From the NCBI RefSeq assembly GCF_009939195.1, contig NZ_JAACKC010000001.1, positions 1-64,000 of the forward strand: 64,000 nt of DNA, given 5' to 3'. The notes under the pieces are model-generated. The model saw nothing but the letters and a program-made list of their open reading frames with translations. It made no database searches and was not told the DNA's origin. A program made the translations under genes and the position numbers. Source of the stretch: Acinetobacter kanungonis (GTDB lineage: Bacteria; Pseudomonadota; Gammaproteobacteria; Pseudomonadales; Moraxellaceae). Positions 18,781-28,117 of this stretch are shown here, one piece after another (position 1 is the stretch's first letter; the number at the start of each line of letters is the position of its first letter).

Positions 18781-20130
18781 ATGAGATTGGTTAATTCAGA
18801 TGAATTGAGATCTAGATATATAAAAATGGTCAATGATCACTTTTATATTAAAAATCATGAGTTCGCTATCATCTCAGATGTAATCAAAGATATTAATAAT
18901 ATTGAACTGATTAAGAGCCCGATTCTTTTGGAAAAACTGAGAAAACAAGGGGAAAGAGACTTTTACATCGAAGAGTTGGAGGTGCACTATAAAATTAGAA
19001 ATAAAATTGATCTGAGTATTGTACGTCAAATTTTTGCAGTTCTTGGTTTGTTTCCAGTTGGGTTTATTCTACAAGGAAGTTTACAAAATCCTGTACCGTG
19101 TACTTTATTTCGTCCTATTAATAATTCGAACACAAAAAAACACTATATTAGAGTCAAGCTGTCTTATGCATATGATTTAAAATCTTTCAAAAAAACATCG
19201 AAAGAAGAAGTTTATATACCAAAAGCAGCTAAATCATGTCAAAAGTTAAAGCAATTTCTTGATGGATTTCAGAAAGATTCTTATTTCATTGATTCAGATG
19301 TAGAGCTGTTTTTAAAAGAAGTAATTGATTTTTTGCATCCTGAATTTAACACATCTACAGTTGATCAAGAAATACGCAATAGTGGTATGAGGGATAGTAA
19401 TAGCATCTGTGAGATTAGATTCCCAACATTAAGTTTGTCGCGTACCCTGTCGATGATCAGCAAGTATAAGTTTGATATAGATTATAAGGTGAATTTACCG
19501 GAAGGTAGAAAACATCCTCTTTTATATAATCTTGCTAATATTTTCCTAAAATTAACAAACAACCACTTATATCAAACCAAAGTGGAGCCTGATGCTTTAC
19601 TAAATATCCAATTGGTTCAACGAGGAATTGCATTAACACCTAAAGGTAAGAGTCAGTATAGTAAAACACTTGCTGAAATTTTTTCAGAACAAAATCAATA
19701 TAATAAAAAAATTGATAATTTACAGCGTTCGATAAATCGAAATTTTAGAAAATTTCCAGATTCAACTTCTCAGTTATATCAAGAAGGTTTGGCTTATTTT
19801 TATTTTAAGTTGAAACCTGATATCCATTTATCAAATTATAAGAATTGGAGTAAAGAAGATCTCTCAGATTTAATTCATTCAAATCATATAGATGTATTAC
19901 CAATCATGTTTGATGGTTTGATGGATACTCAAGAGTTAAAAATAAATCAATTAGATGAGTTAGTAAGAGCTCATAAGTGTGCATTTGAAGAAAAACTTGG
20001 ATGTTCGATTCAAGATGAGCATGAGTATTACTTGATGCTTCAACATCAGTCATTGCAGCAATGTTTAGCTGTCTTAAATCAAGTCTCTTCTGTTCGTCAG
20101 AATGTGAATACCACAACCGCAATGATTTAA
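18781..20130 (+). CDS. Divergent DUF1338 (HglS-like) paralogue lacking metal ligands
   Basis: A 449-residue member of the DUF1338/HglS family, recognisably related to the HglS at 24879 (shared IFAVLGLFPVGF vs VFAVMGMYPVGY, VQRGIALTPKG vs EQRGVALTQKG, DLAYFYY-like segment GLAYFYF). HglS is the Fe(II) 2-oxoadipate dioxygenase/decarboxylase. Here H69 and R73 (VHYKIR) are retained. The second metal histidine region PHINHLTPR is replaced by PTLSLSRTL, and the glutamate motif GEIEQRG is replaced by IQLVQRG. It therefore probably cannot bind iron in the usual way. The codon use is more AT-rich than in the canonical copy. ATG 18781 has GAGG 9 nt before it; the gene leads 44 bp into the YdiJ gene, suggesting co-transcription. 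Confidence 0.8.
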   Translation: MRLVNSDELRSRYIKMVNDHFYIKNHEFAIISDVIKDINNIELIKSPILLEKLRKQGERDFYIEELEVHYKIRNKIDLSIVRQIFAVLGLFPVGFILQGSLQNPVPCTLFRPINNSNTKKHYIRVKLSYAYDLKSFKKTSKEEVYIPKAAKSCQKLKQFLDGFQKDSYFIDSDVELFLKEVIDFLHPEFNTSTVDQEIRNSGMRDSNSICEIRFPTLSLSRTLSMISKYKFDIDYKVNLPEGRKHPLLYNLANIFLKLTNNHLYQTKVEPDALLNIQLVQRGIALTPKGKSQYSKTLAEIFSEQNQYNKKIDNLQRSINRNFRKFPDSTSQLYQEGLAYFYFKLKPDIHLSNYKNWSKEDLSDLIHSNHIDVLPIMFDGLMDTQELKINQLDELVRAHKCAFEEKLGCSIQDEHEYYLMLQHQSLQQCLAVLNQVSSVRQNVNTTTAMI

Positions 20131-20174
20131 TTTTAATCGCATTTTCATTAATTATTTAGATTTAGTACCCAATC

Positions 20175-23120
20175 ATGACAGATCTAGCTCCAAATTTTTT
20201 AATCAAAGACTTTATTGATCAGCTAAAACCATTATTCTATGGTGATATTGATGAGTCAGATTCAGCCAAATATGTACATTCAACGGATAACTCGATTTAT
20301 CAGGTTATTCCACAAGTTGTTATATATCCAAAAAACATTGAAGATATTCAGTCGCTTATGCAGTTGGCCCATTTGGATCAATATAACAATTTAGTCATAA
20401 CTCCACGTGGTGGAGGTACTGGCACGAATGGACAATCATTGACCAATGGTATAGTGGTCGATTTATCTCGATATATGAATAAAATTATTCATATTGATCC
20501 AATCCATCGTACGGCAATCGTTGAAGCTGGTGTGGTAAAAGACCAATTGAATCTGGAATTAAAAAAACATGGTTTGTTCTTTGCGCCAGAATTATCAACA
20601 TCAAATCGAGCCACTATAGGTGGCATGATTAATACTGATGCGAGTGGACAGGGGAGCTGTCGTTATGGAAAGACACATCATCATGTTTTGGGCTTAAAAA
20701 CAGTATTAATTAATGGTGAATTACTTGAGTCAGAGGCTGTAAAAATTACAGAACTTTATTCTGTACTGTCACAAAAAACTTATTTTCAGCAAAATCTATA
20801 TAAGCAATTGCTTGATATTGTGCAAAATAATCAAGGACTGATAGAAAAAAGTTTTCCTAAGCTGAACCGTTCTTTAACTGGTTATGATTTACCTGCACTT
20901 TATGATGATCAAGAGTTGAACATCAATAATATTCTGTGTGGAAGTGAAGGGACTTTAGGATTTATTGTTGAAGCAAAATTAAATGTTTTACCAATACCAA
21001 AGTGTCGTGCCTTAATTAATATTGGTTATGATAATTTCCAAAACGCATTAAAAGATGCGAAAGCGTTGATGGTGCTTAATCCATTATCAATAGAAACTGT
21101 AGATTCAAAAGTTCTAAATTTAGCTAAGAATGATATTGTTTGGCAAAAAGTAGGACGATATTTCCCTGAACCAGAGGCACCACTTCAAATACTAGGGATC
21201 AATTTGGTTGAGATTGATGCAGAAACACAAGAAGAACTGGATGTTTTAAAGACTAATTTTATACAGCATTTACAAAATGACCCAAGTGTTAAGCGGTTAT
21301 GTATAACTTTGGCGAATGGTGATGATGAAATTAAGGATGTTTACACCATGCGTAAGCGTTCTGTTGGGCTACTTGGGAATGTTGTAGGAGAAAAACGACC
21401 ACAACCTTTTGTAGAAGATACTGCTGTTCCTCCAGAGAACTTGGCAGATTATATTTTGGAATTTAGAGCATTGCTCGATAGCAATGGTCTAGATTATGGG
21501 ATGTTTGGACATGTGGATGCAGGTGTTTTACATGTACGACCATTATTGGACATGAAGGATGCCCATTCAGCAGAACTAGTACAATTAATTAGCGATAAAA
21601 TCGTTGAACTCACTCATAAATATGGTGGTGTAATTTGGGGAGAACATGGCAAAGGCCTACGTTCAGAATATGCTCCCATTTTTTTTGGCGAAGCATATCC
21701 ATTAATTCAAAGAGTAAAGGCACTTTTTGACCCATTGAATAAGCTTAATCCAGGTAAAATAGCAACGCCTGATACTCAGCCGAAGGCAAGTTTAATCAAA
21801 TTGTTGGAGGCTCCGTTAAGAGGAGACTTTGACAAGCAAATTGCAAGAAAAGACTGGCAAAAATTTTCAACGACGATGCATTGTAATGGCAATGGTGCTT
21901 GTTTTAATTTTGATGTGGATGATCCAATGTGCCCTTCATATAAAGTGACACGTGATCGCATCCACTCTCCGAAAGGTCGCGCAACATTAGTCAAAGAATG
22001 GTTACGTCGTGAAAATTCAGGAGAGCAAAGTCAGGCATTTGATGTAGAAGTTTATGATGCATTACATGGCTGTTTATCATGTAAATCTTGTGCTGGTCAA
22101 TGCCCAGTGAAGGTGGATATTCCTGATAGTAAAGCCAGATTTTTACAAAAATATCATGAGAGATACAAGCATTCAATTCGTGATTATTTAATTAGTAATC
22201 TCGAGCGTTTTATGCCATTAATGTCTAATTTTTCTGCTTTATATAACTTTTTTCAAAGAATGAAATTAGTTCAAATTGTTCAACGAGATGTATTTAAAGT
22301 AGTTGATATACCTTTATTTCACCCTCAAGCAAAAGCTGATTTATCCGAACTAGGCGCTATTTTGCTAAATAACGATTTATCTAACTTACCTAAGTCATCA
22401 AATAAAGCGGTAATTTTAGTTCAAGACGCATTTACTCGATATTTCGACACGTCTGTATTTATCGAAACAATTCAATTTATTCGTAAACTGGGCGTGCAAC
22501 CTTATATTTTGCCGTATTTCCCAAATGGTAAACCTCTGCATGTTCATGGATTTATTAGAGAGTTTGAGGACCTAAGATTAAAAACTTCTTTGCTATTGAA
22601 TAAAGCTGCTCAAAGTGGCATTGCTTTAGTTGGGATAGATCCTGCAATGACCTTGGTTTACCGACAGGAATATAAGGCTCAATATGATCATGAACCACCA
22701 GAAGATTCGTTTAAAGTATTAATGTTGCAGGAATGGCTGAAAGGGTGGTTACAGTCAAATTCGTTACCAGCCTTACCAGCCATTTCGAATCAAAAATATT
22801 ATCTGGCTGGTCATTGTACTGAGCGTACTCAGGTGCCTGCTTCTACCGCACAATGGCAGTCCATTTTTAAAGCTTTTGAAATTGAACTTGAGCCATTGGC
22901 TCTGGGATGCTGTGGCATGGCAGGTACCTATGGTCATGAGGCTGAACATCGCCAACTTTCTGAGCAGATTTATCAGCAATCTTGGCAGGAAAAGCAGATT
23001 GAATATGGGGAAAGCTTTCTAGTTACAGGTTATTCTTGTCGTAGTCAGATTAAGCGACTGCAGCAAGAACAGGCACTTCATCCAATTCAGATTCTTAATC
23101 ATAGACTTCAGGCTGTTTAA
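20175..23120 (+). CDS. ydiJ: D-2-hydroxyglutarate dehydrogenase, YdiJ-type FAD and Fe-S protein
   Basis: A 981-residue fusion of three modules. The first is an N-terminal PCMH FAD-binding domain (VITPRGGGTGTNGQ, aa ~75; GGMINTDASGQGSCRYGKTHHHVLG). The second is a FAD-linked oxidase C domain (YGMFGHVDAGVLHVRP, VIWGEHGKGLRSE). The third is an iron-sulfur reductase with cysteine clusters (CNGNGACF...CPSY, CLSCKSCAGQCPVKVD) and CCG motifs near the end (GHCTERTQ, LGCCGMAG, YSCRSQ). YdiJ-type proteins oxidise D-2-hydroxyglutarate to 2-oxoglutarate, passing electrons to the respiratory chain. This is precisely the step after HglS in the lysine pathway encoded just downstream. It is close to the length of E. 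coli YdiJ (1018). Confidence 0.88.
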   Translation: MTDLAPNFLIKDFIDQLKPLFYGDIDESDSAKYVHSTDNSIYQVIPQVVIYPKNIEDIQSLMQLAHLDQYNNLVITPRGGGTGTNGQSLTNGIVVDLSRYMNKIIHIDPIHRTAIVEAGVVKDQLNLELKKHGLFFAPELSTSNRATIGGMINTDASGQGSCRYGKTHHHVLGLKTVLINGELLESEAVKITELYSVLSQKTYFQQNLYKQLLDIVQNNQGLIEKSFPKLNRSLTGYDLPALYDDQELNINNILCGSEGTLGFIVEAKLNVLPIPKCRALINIGYDNFQNALKDAKALMVLNPLSIETVDSKVLNLAKNDIVWQKVGRYFPEPEAPLQILGINLVEIDAETQEELDVLKTNFIQHLQNDPSVKRLCITLANGDDEIKDVYTMRKRSVGLLGNVVGEKRPQPFVEDTAVPPENLADYILEFRALLDSNGLDYGMFGHVDAGVLHVRPLLDMKDAHSAELVQLISDKIVELTHKYGGVIWGEHGKGLRSEYAPIFFGEAYPLIQRVKALFDPLNKLNPGKIATPDTQPKASLIKLLEAPLRGDFDKQIARKDWQKFSTTMHCNGNGACFNFDVDDPMCPSYKVTRDRIHSPKGRATLVKEWLRRENSGEQSQAFDVEVYDALHGCLSCKSCAGQCPVKVDIPDSKARFLQKYHERYKHSIRDYLISNLERFMPLMSNFSALYNFFQRMKLVQIVQRDVFKVVDIPLFHPQAKADLSELGAILLNNDLSNLPKSSNKAVILVQDAFTRYFDTSVFIETIQFIRKLGVQPYILPYFPNGKPLHVHGFIREFEDLRLKTSLLLNKAAQSGIALVGIDPAMTLVYRQEYKAQYDHEPPEDSFKVLMLQEWLKGWLQSNSLPALPAISNQKYYLAGHCTERTQVPASTAQWQSIFKAFEIELEPLALGCCGMAGTYGHEAEHRQLSEQIYQQSWQEKQIEYGESFLVTGYSCRSQIKRLQQEQALHPIQILNHRLQAV

Positions 23121-23129
23121 GCCTGAAGT
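23105..23129. terminator. Hairpin overlapping the ydiJ stop
   Basis: ACTTCAGGC and GCCTGAAGT pair perfectly (9 bp, 7-nt loop) across the stop codon. No T tract follows. It is likely a 3'-end stabiliser or weak terminator. Confidence 0.4.
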
Positions 23130-23583
23130 ATCAAATTTCGTACTCTAAAAATGTCTCTATAAAAGCGTATAGGGACATATCTTGTATAAAACTCATAAAA
23201 TATTTGTGGTAGAGCAAAGTAATGACAATAATCGGACTTTTGTAACTAGCTTGATTAAAGTGGGTTGTATCGCAGGATTTCTTTTTGGTCTTATTATACT
23301 GCAACCGGTTTTTCCTTGTCTTCAACTGAGCAAATAATGGAATGGTTGGAGCAGGTGGACTAGAACTTTCCACTAGCCTTTTAACTTCAATTGCTTTTGG
23401 AAGTATCACCATATTTGATGTGTTTTCATATTATTAAGCTAGGCTAATTTCTTTGTTTATAAAAGTGTATTTCAAAAAAGTAATATGAAAAAAAGGAATG
23501 TCAAAAGTCATTTTATTCGCTTGTGAACCTATCCATGCAACGCTTAAATAAACTCATCAACCACAATTCTAACGAGAAGTACA

Positions 23584-24861
23584 GTGAGTCAAAATCAAGG
23601 AGTATCAAGCGCATTAGGGCTGATTCATCCTGTCATTTTAGACAAAGGATGTAATGCCGAAGTTTGGGATGAAAACGGTCAGCGTTATATCGATTTTATT
23701 GGTGGCATTGGTGTGCTGAATTTAGGGCATTGCCACCCAAAAATTGTAGAAGCAATTCAGCAGCAAGCTGCAACGATGACCCATTATGCGTTTAATGCGG
23801 CACAGCACCGTCCTTACCTAGAATTTATGCAGCAGTTGCTGGACTTTATTCCTGTGGAATATCCATTGGCAGGTATGCTCACCAACAGTGGTGCAGAAGC
23901 TGCGGAAAATGCCTTGAAGGTGGCGCGTATAGTCACAGGTCGTACAGGTGTGATTGCATTTGATGGAGGCTTCCACGGTCGCACACTGGCAACAGTAAAC
24001 TTGAATGGTAAGGTTGCACCGTATAAACAAGGCTTGAGTAATTTATCGAGTTCGGTGTATCACATTCCTTATCCAAGTCAGGACAATGGCATCACCACTC
24101 AAGATGCGAAAAAAGCCTTGGCTCGTTTGTTCCAAGTCGAAGTGGATATTGAAAATATTTCTGCGATCATTTTTGAGCCGATCCTTGGTGAAGGTGGTTT
24201 TCAAATGATGAATCCTGACTTTGCCCAGTATTTACAGCAATTCTGTCAGGAACACGGCATTTTAATGCTTGTGGATGAAATCCAGTCAGGTTTTGGCCGT
24301 ACAGGAACACCTTTTGCTTTTAGTCATTTGGGTATTCAGCCTGATTTGCTACTGCTTGCGAAAAGCATTGCAGGTGGTATGCCTTTAGGTGCAGTGGTTG
24401 GACGTGCTGAATATATGAATCACCCAATCAAAGGTGCATTAGGTGGAACTTATTCGGGTAACCCGATAGCGTGTGCCGCAGGTCTGGCAACACTAGAAGT
24501 CATGCGCTCTGCAGAATATCAGGCAGGGGTTGAACATTATATTCAAACGCTTGAAGCACGTTATGCCCGTTGGAAAGAACAGGGCTTGACACCATGGTTG
24601 GGCCGTTTGACGGGTGTAGGCGCAATGCGTGGTATCGAATTACGCCATCCTGAGCTGGGTGCAGGTACAGCCATTTTAGTTGATGTCCTGCGTCAGGCAC
24701 GTGAACAAGGATTATTGCTGATGCCAAGCGGTCAGGCGAAAAATATTATTCGTTTGCTGACACCGCTGACCATTCAGCCTGAAATTTTGGAAGAAGGTTT
24801 GAACATTTTGGAAAATGTGCTTGCCACCACCGTACAACAACACACACAAGCCATGGCGTGA
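23584..24861 (+). CDS. Class III aminotransferase, probable 2-aminoadipate transaminase
   Basis: A 425-residue PLP enzyme of the GabT/class III fold. The cofactor-binding sites are NSGAEAAENALK (aa 101-112), D231 (LVDEIQSGFGRTG) and the Schiff-base lysine K260 (LLLAKSIAGGMPLGA). By sequence alone it would be called 4-aminobutyrate aminotransferase. Sitting immediately upstream of HglS and the AmaB dehydrogenase, the best inference is transfer of the amino group of L-2-aminoadipate to 2-oxoglutarate, giving 2-oxoadipate, as described for Pseudomonas putida lysine catabolism. It starts with GTG at 23584, preceded by GAGAAG. hglS begins 17 bases after the stop, so the two are one operon. Confidence 0.8.
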   Translation: MSQNQGVSSALGLIHPVILDKGCNAEVWDENGQRYIDFIGGIGVLNLGHCHPKIVEAIQQQAATMTHYAFNAAQHRPYLEFMQQLLDFIPVEYPLAGMLTNSGAEAAENALKVARIVTGRTGVIAFDGGFHGRTLATVNLNGKVAPYKQGLSNLSSSVYHIPYPSQDNGITTQDAKKALARLFQVEVDIENISAIIFEPILGEGGFQMMNPDFAQYLQQFCQEHGILMLVDEIQSGFGRTGTPFAFSHLGIQPDLLLLAKSIAGGMPLGAVVGRAEYMNHPIKGALGGTYSGNPIACAAGLATLEVMRSAEYQAGVEHYIQTLEARYARWKEQGLTPWLGRLTGVGAMRGIELRHPELGAGTAILVDVLRQAREQGLLLMPSGQAKNIIRLLTPLTIQPEILEEGLNILENVLATTVQQHTQAMA

Positions 24862-24878
24862 TGGCAGGGGAAATCAAC

Positions 24879-26267
24879 ATGACAACTTGGGTTAGTGCCG
24901 ACACGATTCGGGCACAGTTTTCACAGTGTATGTCCGAGATGTATCAAACGGAAGTGCCACTGTATGGCGACTTGCTGCAACTGGTAAATGATGTCAATCA
25001 GCAAAGTTTACAACAGCATCCAACATTAAAAGTACAACTTGAACAAACAGGTGAATTGCCACGTTTATCGCAAGAGAGACATGGTGCAATTCGTTTGGGT
25101 AAACCTGAAGAATTGGTGAATATGCGCCGCGTGTTTGCAGTCATGGGTATGTATCCAGTCGGTTACTACGATCTTGTGCCTGCAGGTGTGCCTGTGCATT
25201 CAACCGCGTTTCGTGCAATTGATGCCGATGCTTTAAACCGCAGCCCTTTTCGTATTTTTACTTCGCTATTACGTTTGGAACTTATTGACAATGTTGAGCT
25301 GCGTCAATTGGCGGAAGACGTGTTGGCAAAGCGACAAATCTTTACTGAGCAAGCGTTAGCATTGACGGCTAAATTTGAACAGCAAGGTGGTTTGGATGCC
25401 AATGATGCTGAACAGTTTATCCAAGAGGTTTTGGAGACTTTTCGCTGGCATACAGCTGCACCTGTGAGCAAAGACTTGTATCAGGCATTACATGATCAAC
25501 ACCGTTTGATTGCTGATGTGGTTGCATTTAAAGGTCCACACATTAACCATCTTACGCCTAGAACTTTGGATATTGATGCCGTGCAAACAGGTATGGCTGA
25601 ACGTGGTATTCCACCAAAAGCTGTGGTTGAAGGCCCACCACGCCGCAACTGCCCAATTTTACTACGTCAAACCAGTTTTAAGGCGTTGCAGGAAAAGGTG
25701 ACTTTTACCGATCATCAAGGCAGCCACACCGCGCGTTTTGGTGAAATCGAACAGCGTGGCGTTGCATTAACACAGAAAGGTCGTGCGTTGTACGATCAGT
25801 TATTGACTAATGCACGTGAAAGTTTAGGGGCAACCCCAAATGAGGGAAATGCAGAACGCTATATGCAGATTTTGCAGGAAACCTTCCAAGCCTTTCCAGA
25901 TAGCTATTTGGAACTGGCACAACAAGATTTAGCTTATTTTTACTATTTTGCTAAAGGTAATACCGTAAAACAAGGCAAGCGTTTATGGACGCAGCAAGAT
26001 TTACTGGATCTCGTTACAACGGGTCAGGTTCAGATTGAACCGATTGTTTATGAAGATTTTCTGCCTGTATCTGCAGCAGGAATTTTCCAGTCAAACTTAG
26101 GTGAAGACGGAAAAGCGCATTATGCCGTGATGTCTAATCAGGGCATCTTTGAACAGTGCTTGGGGAGTAAGGTTTGCGATGAAATGCAACTTTATACTGA
26201 AACCCAGCAACAATCGATCGATACGTGTTTACAACAATTGAATAACCACAGCTTTGCAGGTGCATAA
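24879..26267 (+). CDS. hglS: 2-oxoadipate dioxygenase/decarboxylase (DUF1338, HglS)
   Basis: HglS converts 2-oxoadipate to D-2-hydroxyglutarate with O2 and Fe(II), a key step of the aminoadipate route for lysine. The 462-residue product has the expected active-site set: H68 and R72 (ERHGAIRLG), H224 (HINHLTPRTL) and a glutamate in GEIEQRG (289/291), corresponding to the ligands described for the P. putida enzyme. I chose ATG 24879, which has GGGGAA 8 nt before it; an upstream start overlapping the aminotransferase stop is less likely. It abuts amaB with no gap (its TAA ends at 26267, next ATG 26268), so expression is coupled. Contrast with the paralogue at 18781, which lacks two ligands. Confidence 0.9.
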   Translation: MTTWVSADTIRAQFSQCMSEMYQTEVPLYGDLLQLVNDVNQQSLQQHPTLKVQLEQTGELPRLSQERHGAIRLGKPEELVNMRRVFAVMGMYPVGYYDLVPAGVPVHSTAFRAIDADALNRSPFRIFTSLLRLELIDNVELRQLAEDVLAKRQIFTEQALALTAKFEQQGGLDANDAEQFIQEVLETFRWHTAAPVSKDLYQALHDQHRLIADVVAFKGPHINHLTPRTLDIDAVQTGMAERGIPPKAVVEGPPRRNCPILLRQTSFKALQEKVTFTDHQGSHTARFGEIEQRGVALTQKGRALYDQLLTNARESLGATPNEGNAERYMQILQETFQAFPDSYLELAQQDLAYFYYFAKGNTVKQGKRLWTQQDLLDLVTTGQVQIEPIVYEDFLPVSAAGIFQSNLGEDGKAHYAVMSNQGIFEQCLGSKVCDEMQLYTETQQQSIDTCLQQLNNHSFAGA

Positions 26268-27797
26268 ATGACTAATTTAAATGTCGGATTTGAAGAGAAA
26301 TATACGATTCAGGACTTATTGAGCAGTTTAGGAGTTACACCTGAATTGTATCAGAATGGCACGCTACAGGTAAAAACGCCGATTGATGGTAGCCAGATTG
26401 GTCAGGTCGTGGTTCAGGATTTAGAACAAACTGAAACTCAAATTCAGCAAGCACAAGCGGCTTTCAAACAATGGCGCAAAATTCCTGCACCACGCCGTGG
26501 TGAACTAGTTCGTTTGTTCGGTCAGATTTTACGTGAATACAAAACTGAACTTGGTGCTTTGGTCTCTTGGGAAGCAGGTAAAATTACTCAGGAAGGCTTG
26601 GGCGAAGTCCAAGAAATGATTGATATTTGTGATTTTGCAGTAGGTTTGTCTCGTCAGTTGTACGGCTTAACTATTGCTTCAGAACGTCCAGGTCATCACA
26701 TGCGTGAAACTTGGCATCCGCTGGGTGTAGTTGGTGTAATTTCTGCATTTAACTTCCCTGTAGCCGTTTGGGCATGGAACACAACATTGGCACTAATTTG
26801 CGGTAATGCCGTGATCTGGAAGCCATCTGAGAAAACACCTTTGACTGCTTTGGCATGTCAAGCATTGTTTGAAAAAGCACTTGAGCAGTTTGGTGCAGAT
26901 GCACCAGCCAATATTGCACAGTTGTTGATTGGTGATGCAGCGATTGGTGACAAACTGGTGACTGACGAGCGTGTTGCATTGATCAGTGCAACAGGTAGTA
27001 CCCGCATGGGTAAAATTGTTGCGCCGAAAGTTGCAGAGCGATTTGGTAAATGTATTTTAGAACTTGGCGGTAACAATGCCATGATTCTTGCACCGACAGC
27101 AGATTTGGAACTTGCGATTCGCGGGATTTTGTTCTCAGCTGTCGGTACAGCAGGTCAGCGCTGTACAACACTACGCCGTTTAATCGTACACAAATCAATC
27201 CAAGCTGAAGTGGTTGAGAAACTGAAAAAAGCCTATGCATCTGTTTCAATTGGTAATCCACTTGAAGGCAACTTGATTGGACCACTGATTGATGCACAAA
27301 TTTTCAATCAAATGCAAACCATGTTGACGCGTGCTAAAGAAGCGGGTGCAGAAGTGTTTGGTGGAGCGCGTGTCCTTGAAGAACAGTACCCGAATGCGTA
27401 CTACGTTCAGCCTGCAATTGTTGAAATTGCTGAGCAAAACGACATCGTTAAAACTGAAACTTTTGCGCCAATTCTTTATGTCATGGGTTATGAAGATTTC
27501 GAAGATGCTGTTGAATTACAAAATGATGTGCCACAAGGCTTGTCATCATGTATTTTCTCAAATGACCTTCGTGAAGCTGAAAAATTCTTGAGTGCTGAAG
27601 GTAGTGACTGCGGTATTGCCAATGTGAACATCGGCACTAGTGGTGCAGAAATTGGCGGTGCGTTTGGTGGCGAAAAAGAAACTGGTGGTGGTCGTGAGTC
27701 AGGTTCAGATGCATGGAGAAACTACATGCGTCGTCAAACTAACACAGTGAACTATTCGCGTGAATTGCCATTGGCACAAGGGATTAACTTCGGTTAA
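26268..27797 (+). CDS. amaB: L-aminoadipate-semialdehyde (piperideine-6-carboxylate) dehydrogenase
   Basis: A 509-residue aldehyde dehydrogenase of the antiquitin (ALDH7) subgroup, recognised by ERPGHHMRETWHPLGVVGVI and the long ISAFNFPVAVWAWN segment. The catalytic residues are N162, E265 (LELGGNNAM) and C299 (AGQRCTTLRR). AmaB oxidises the open-chain form of piperideine-6-carboxylate to L-2-aminoadipate with NAD(P)+. It follows HglS without spacing and precedes the AmaA oxidase that makes its substrate, so the three-gene unit aminotransferase-hglS-amaB performs consecutive steps. No disruption is seen. Confidence 0.9.
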   Translation: MTNLNVGFEEKYTIQDLLSSLGVTPELYQNGTLQVKTPIDGSQIGQVVVQDLEQTETQIQQAQAAFKQWRKIPAPRRGELVRLFGQILREYKTELGALVSWEAGKITQEGLGEVQEMIDICDFAVGLSRQLYGLTIASERPGHHMRETWHPLGVVGVISAFNFPVAVWAWNTTLALICGNAVIWKPSEKTPLTALACQALFEKALEQFGADAPANIAQLLIGDAAIGDKLVTDERVALISATGSTRMGKIVAPKVAERFGKCILELGGNNAMILAPTADLELAIRGILFSAVGTAGQRCTTLRRLIVHKSIQAEVVEKLKKAYASVSIGNPLEGNLIGPLIDAQIFNQMQTMLTRAKEAGAEVFGGARVLEEQYPNAYYVQPAIVEIAEQNDIVKTETFAPILYVMGYEDFEDAVELQNDVPQGLSSCIFSNDLREAEKFLSAEGSDCGIANVNIGTSGAEIGGAFGGEKETGGGRESGSDAWRNYMRRQTNTVNYSRELPLAQGINFG

Positions 27798-27812
27798 TGA
27801 TCGGTTTTACTT

Positions 27813-27842
27813 GGTGAATGTAGTTTTCGGACGGCATTCACC
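27813..27842. terminator. Hairpin after amaB
   Basis: GGTGAATG and CATTCACC pair around a 14-nt loop, 16 bp after the amaB stop, with no strong T run. The remaining roughly 275 bp to amaA holds no gene and should contain the amaA promoter, which I could not pin down. Confidence 0.5.
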
Positions 27843-28117
27843 TTGAGTCACTAGATTTCTTTTATGAGTTGTTTTTATTTCTTTTGTGTTGAATTGAAAT
27901 TATTTTAATAGGCTCAGGTAAAAAATAAAGAGGTGTTCAACACTCATGAAAGAAGTCGATAGCATATTCTTTTATTTATTTTCCGATGAAGTAATACCAA
28001 GATTCATATTATCAACCTGCCAACAACCGCAAAGTAGACCCAAAAAATCGGGAAGGACTGGCATAATAATATCAATCCGCCGTTGTTATTTTATTGCTAT
28101 AGGTTAGGGCAATAAAC

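Noticed and set aside
23131..23412. 93-codon minus-strand frame between ydiJ and the aminotransferase
   Set aside because: Composition (KTRKNRLQYNKTKKKS) is not protein-like, there is no ribosome site and no family resemblance. The plus strand has only a short hydrophobic scrap.
23584..24861. Calling this aminotransferase plain GABA transaminase
   Set aside because: Sequence allows it, but tight linkage to hglS and amaB and absence of a succinate-semialdehyde dehydrogenase make 2-aminoadipate the better substrate.
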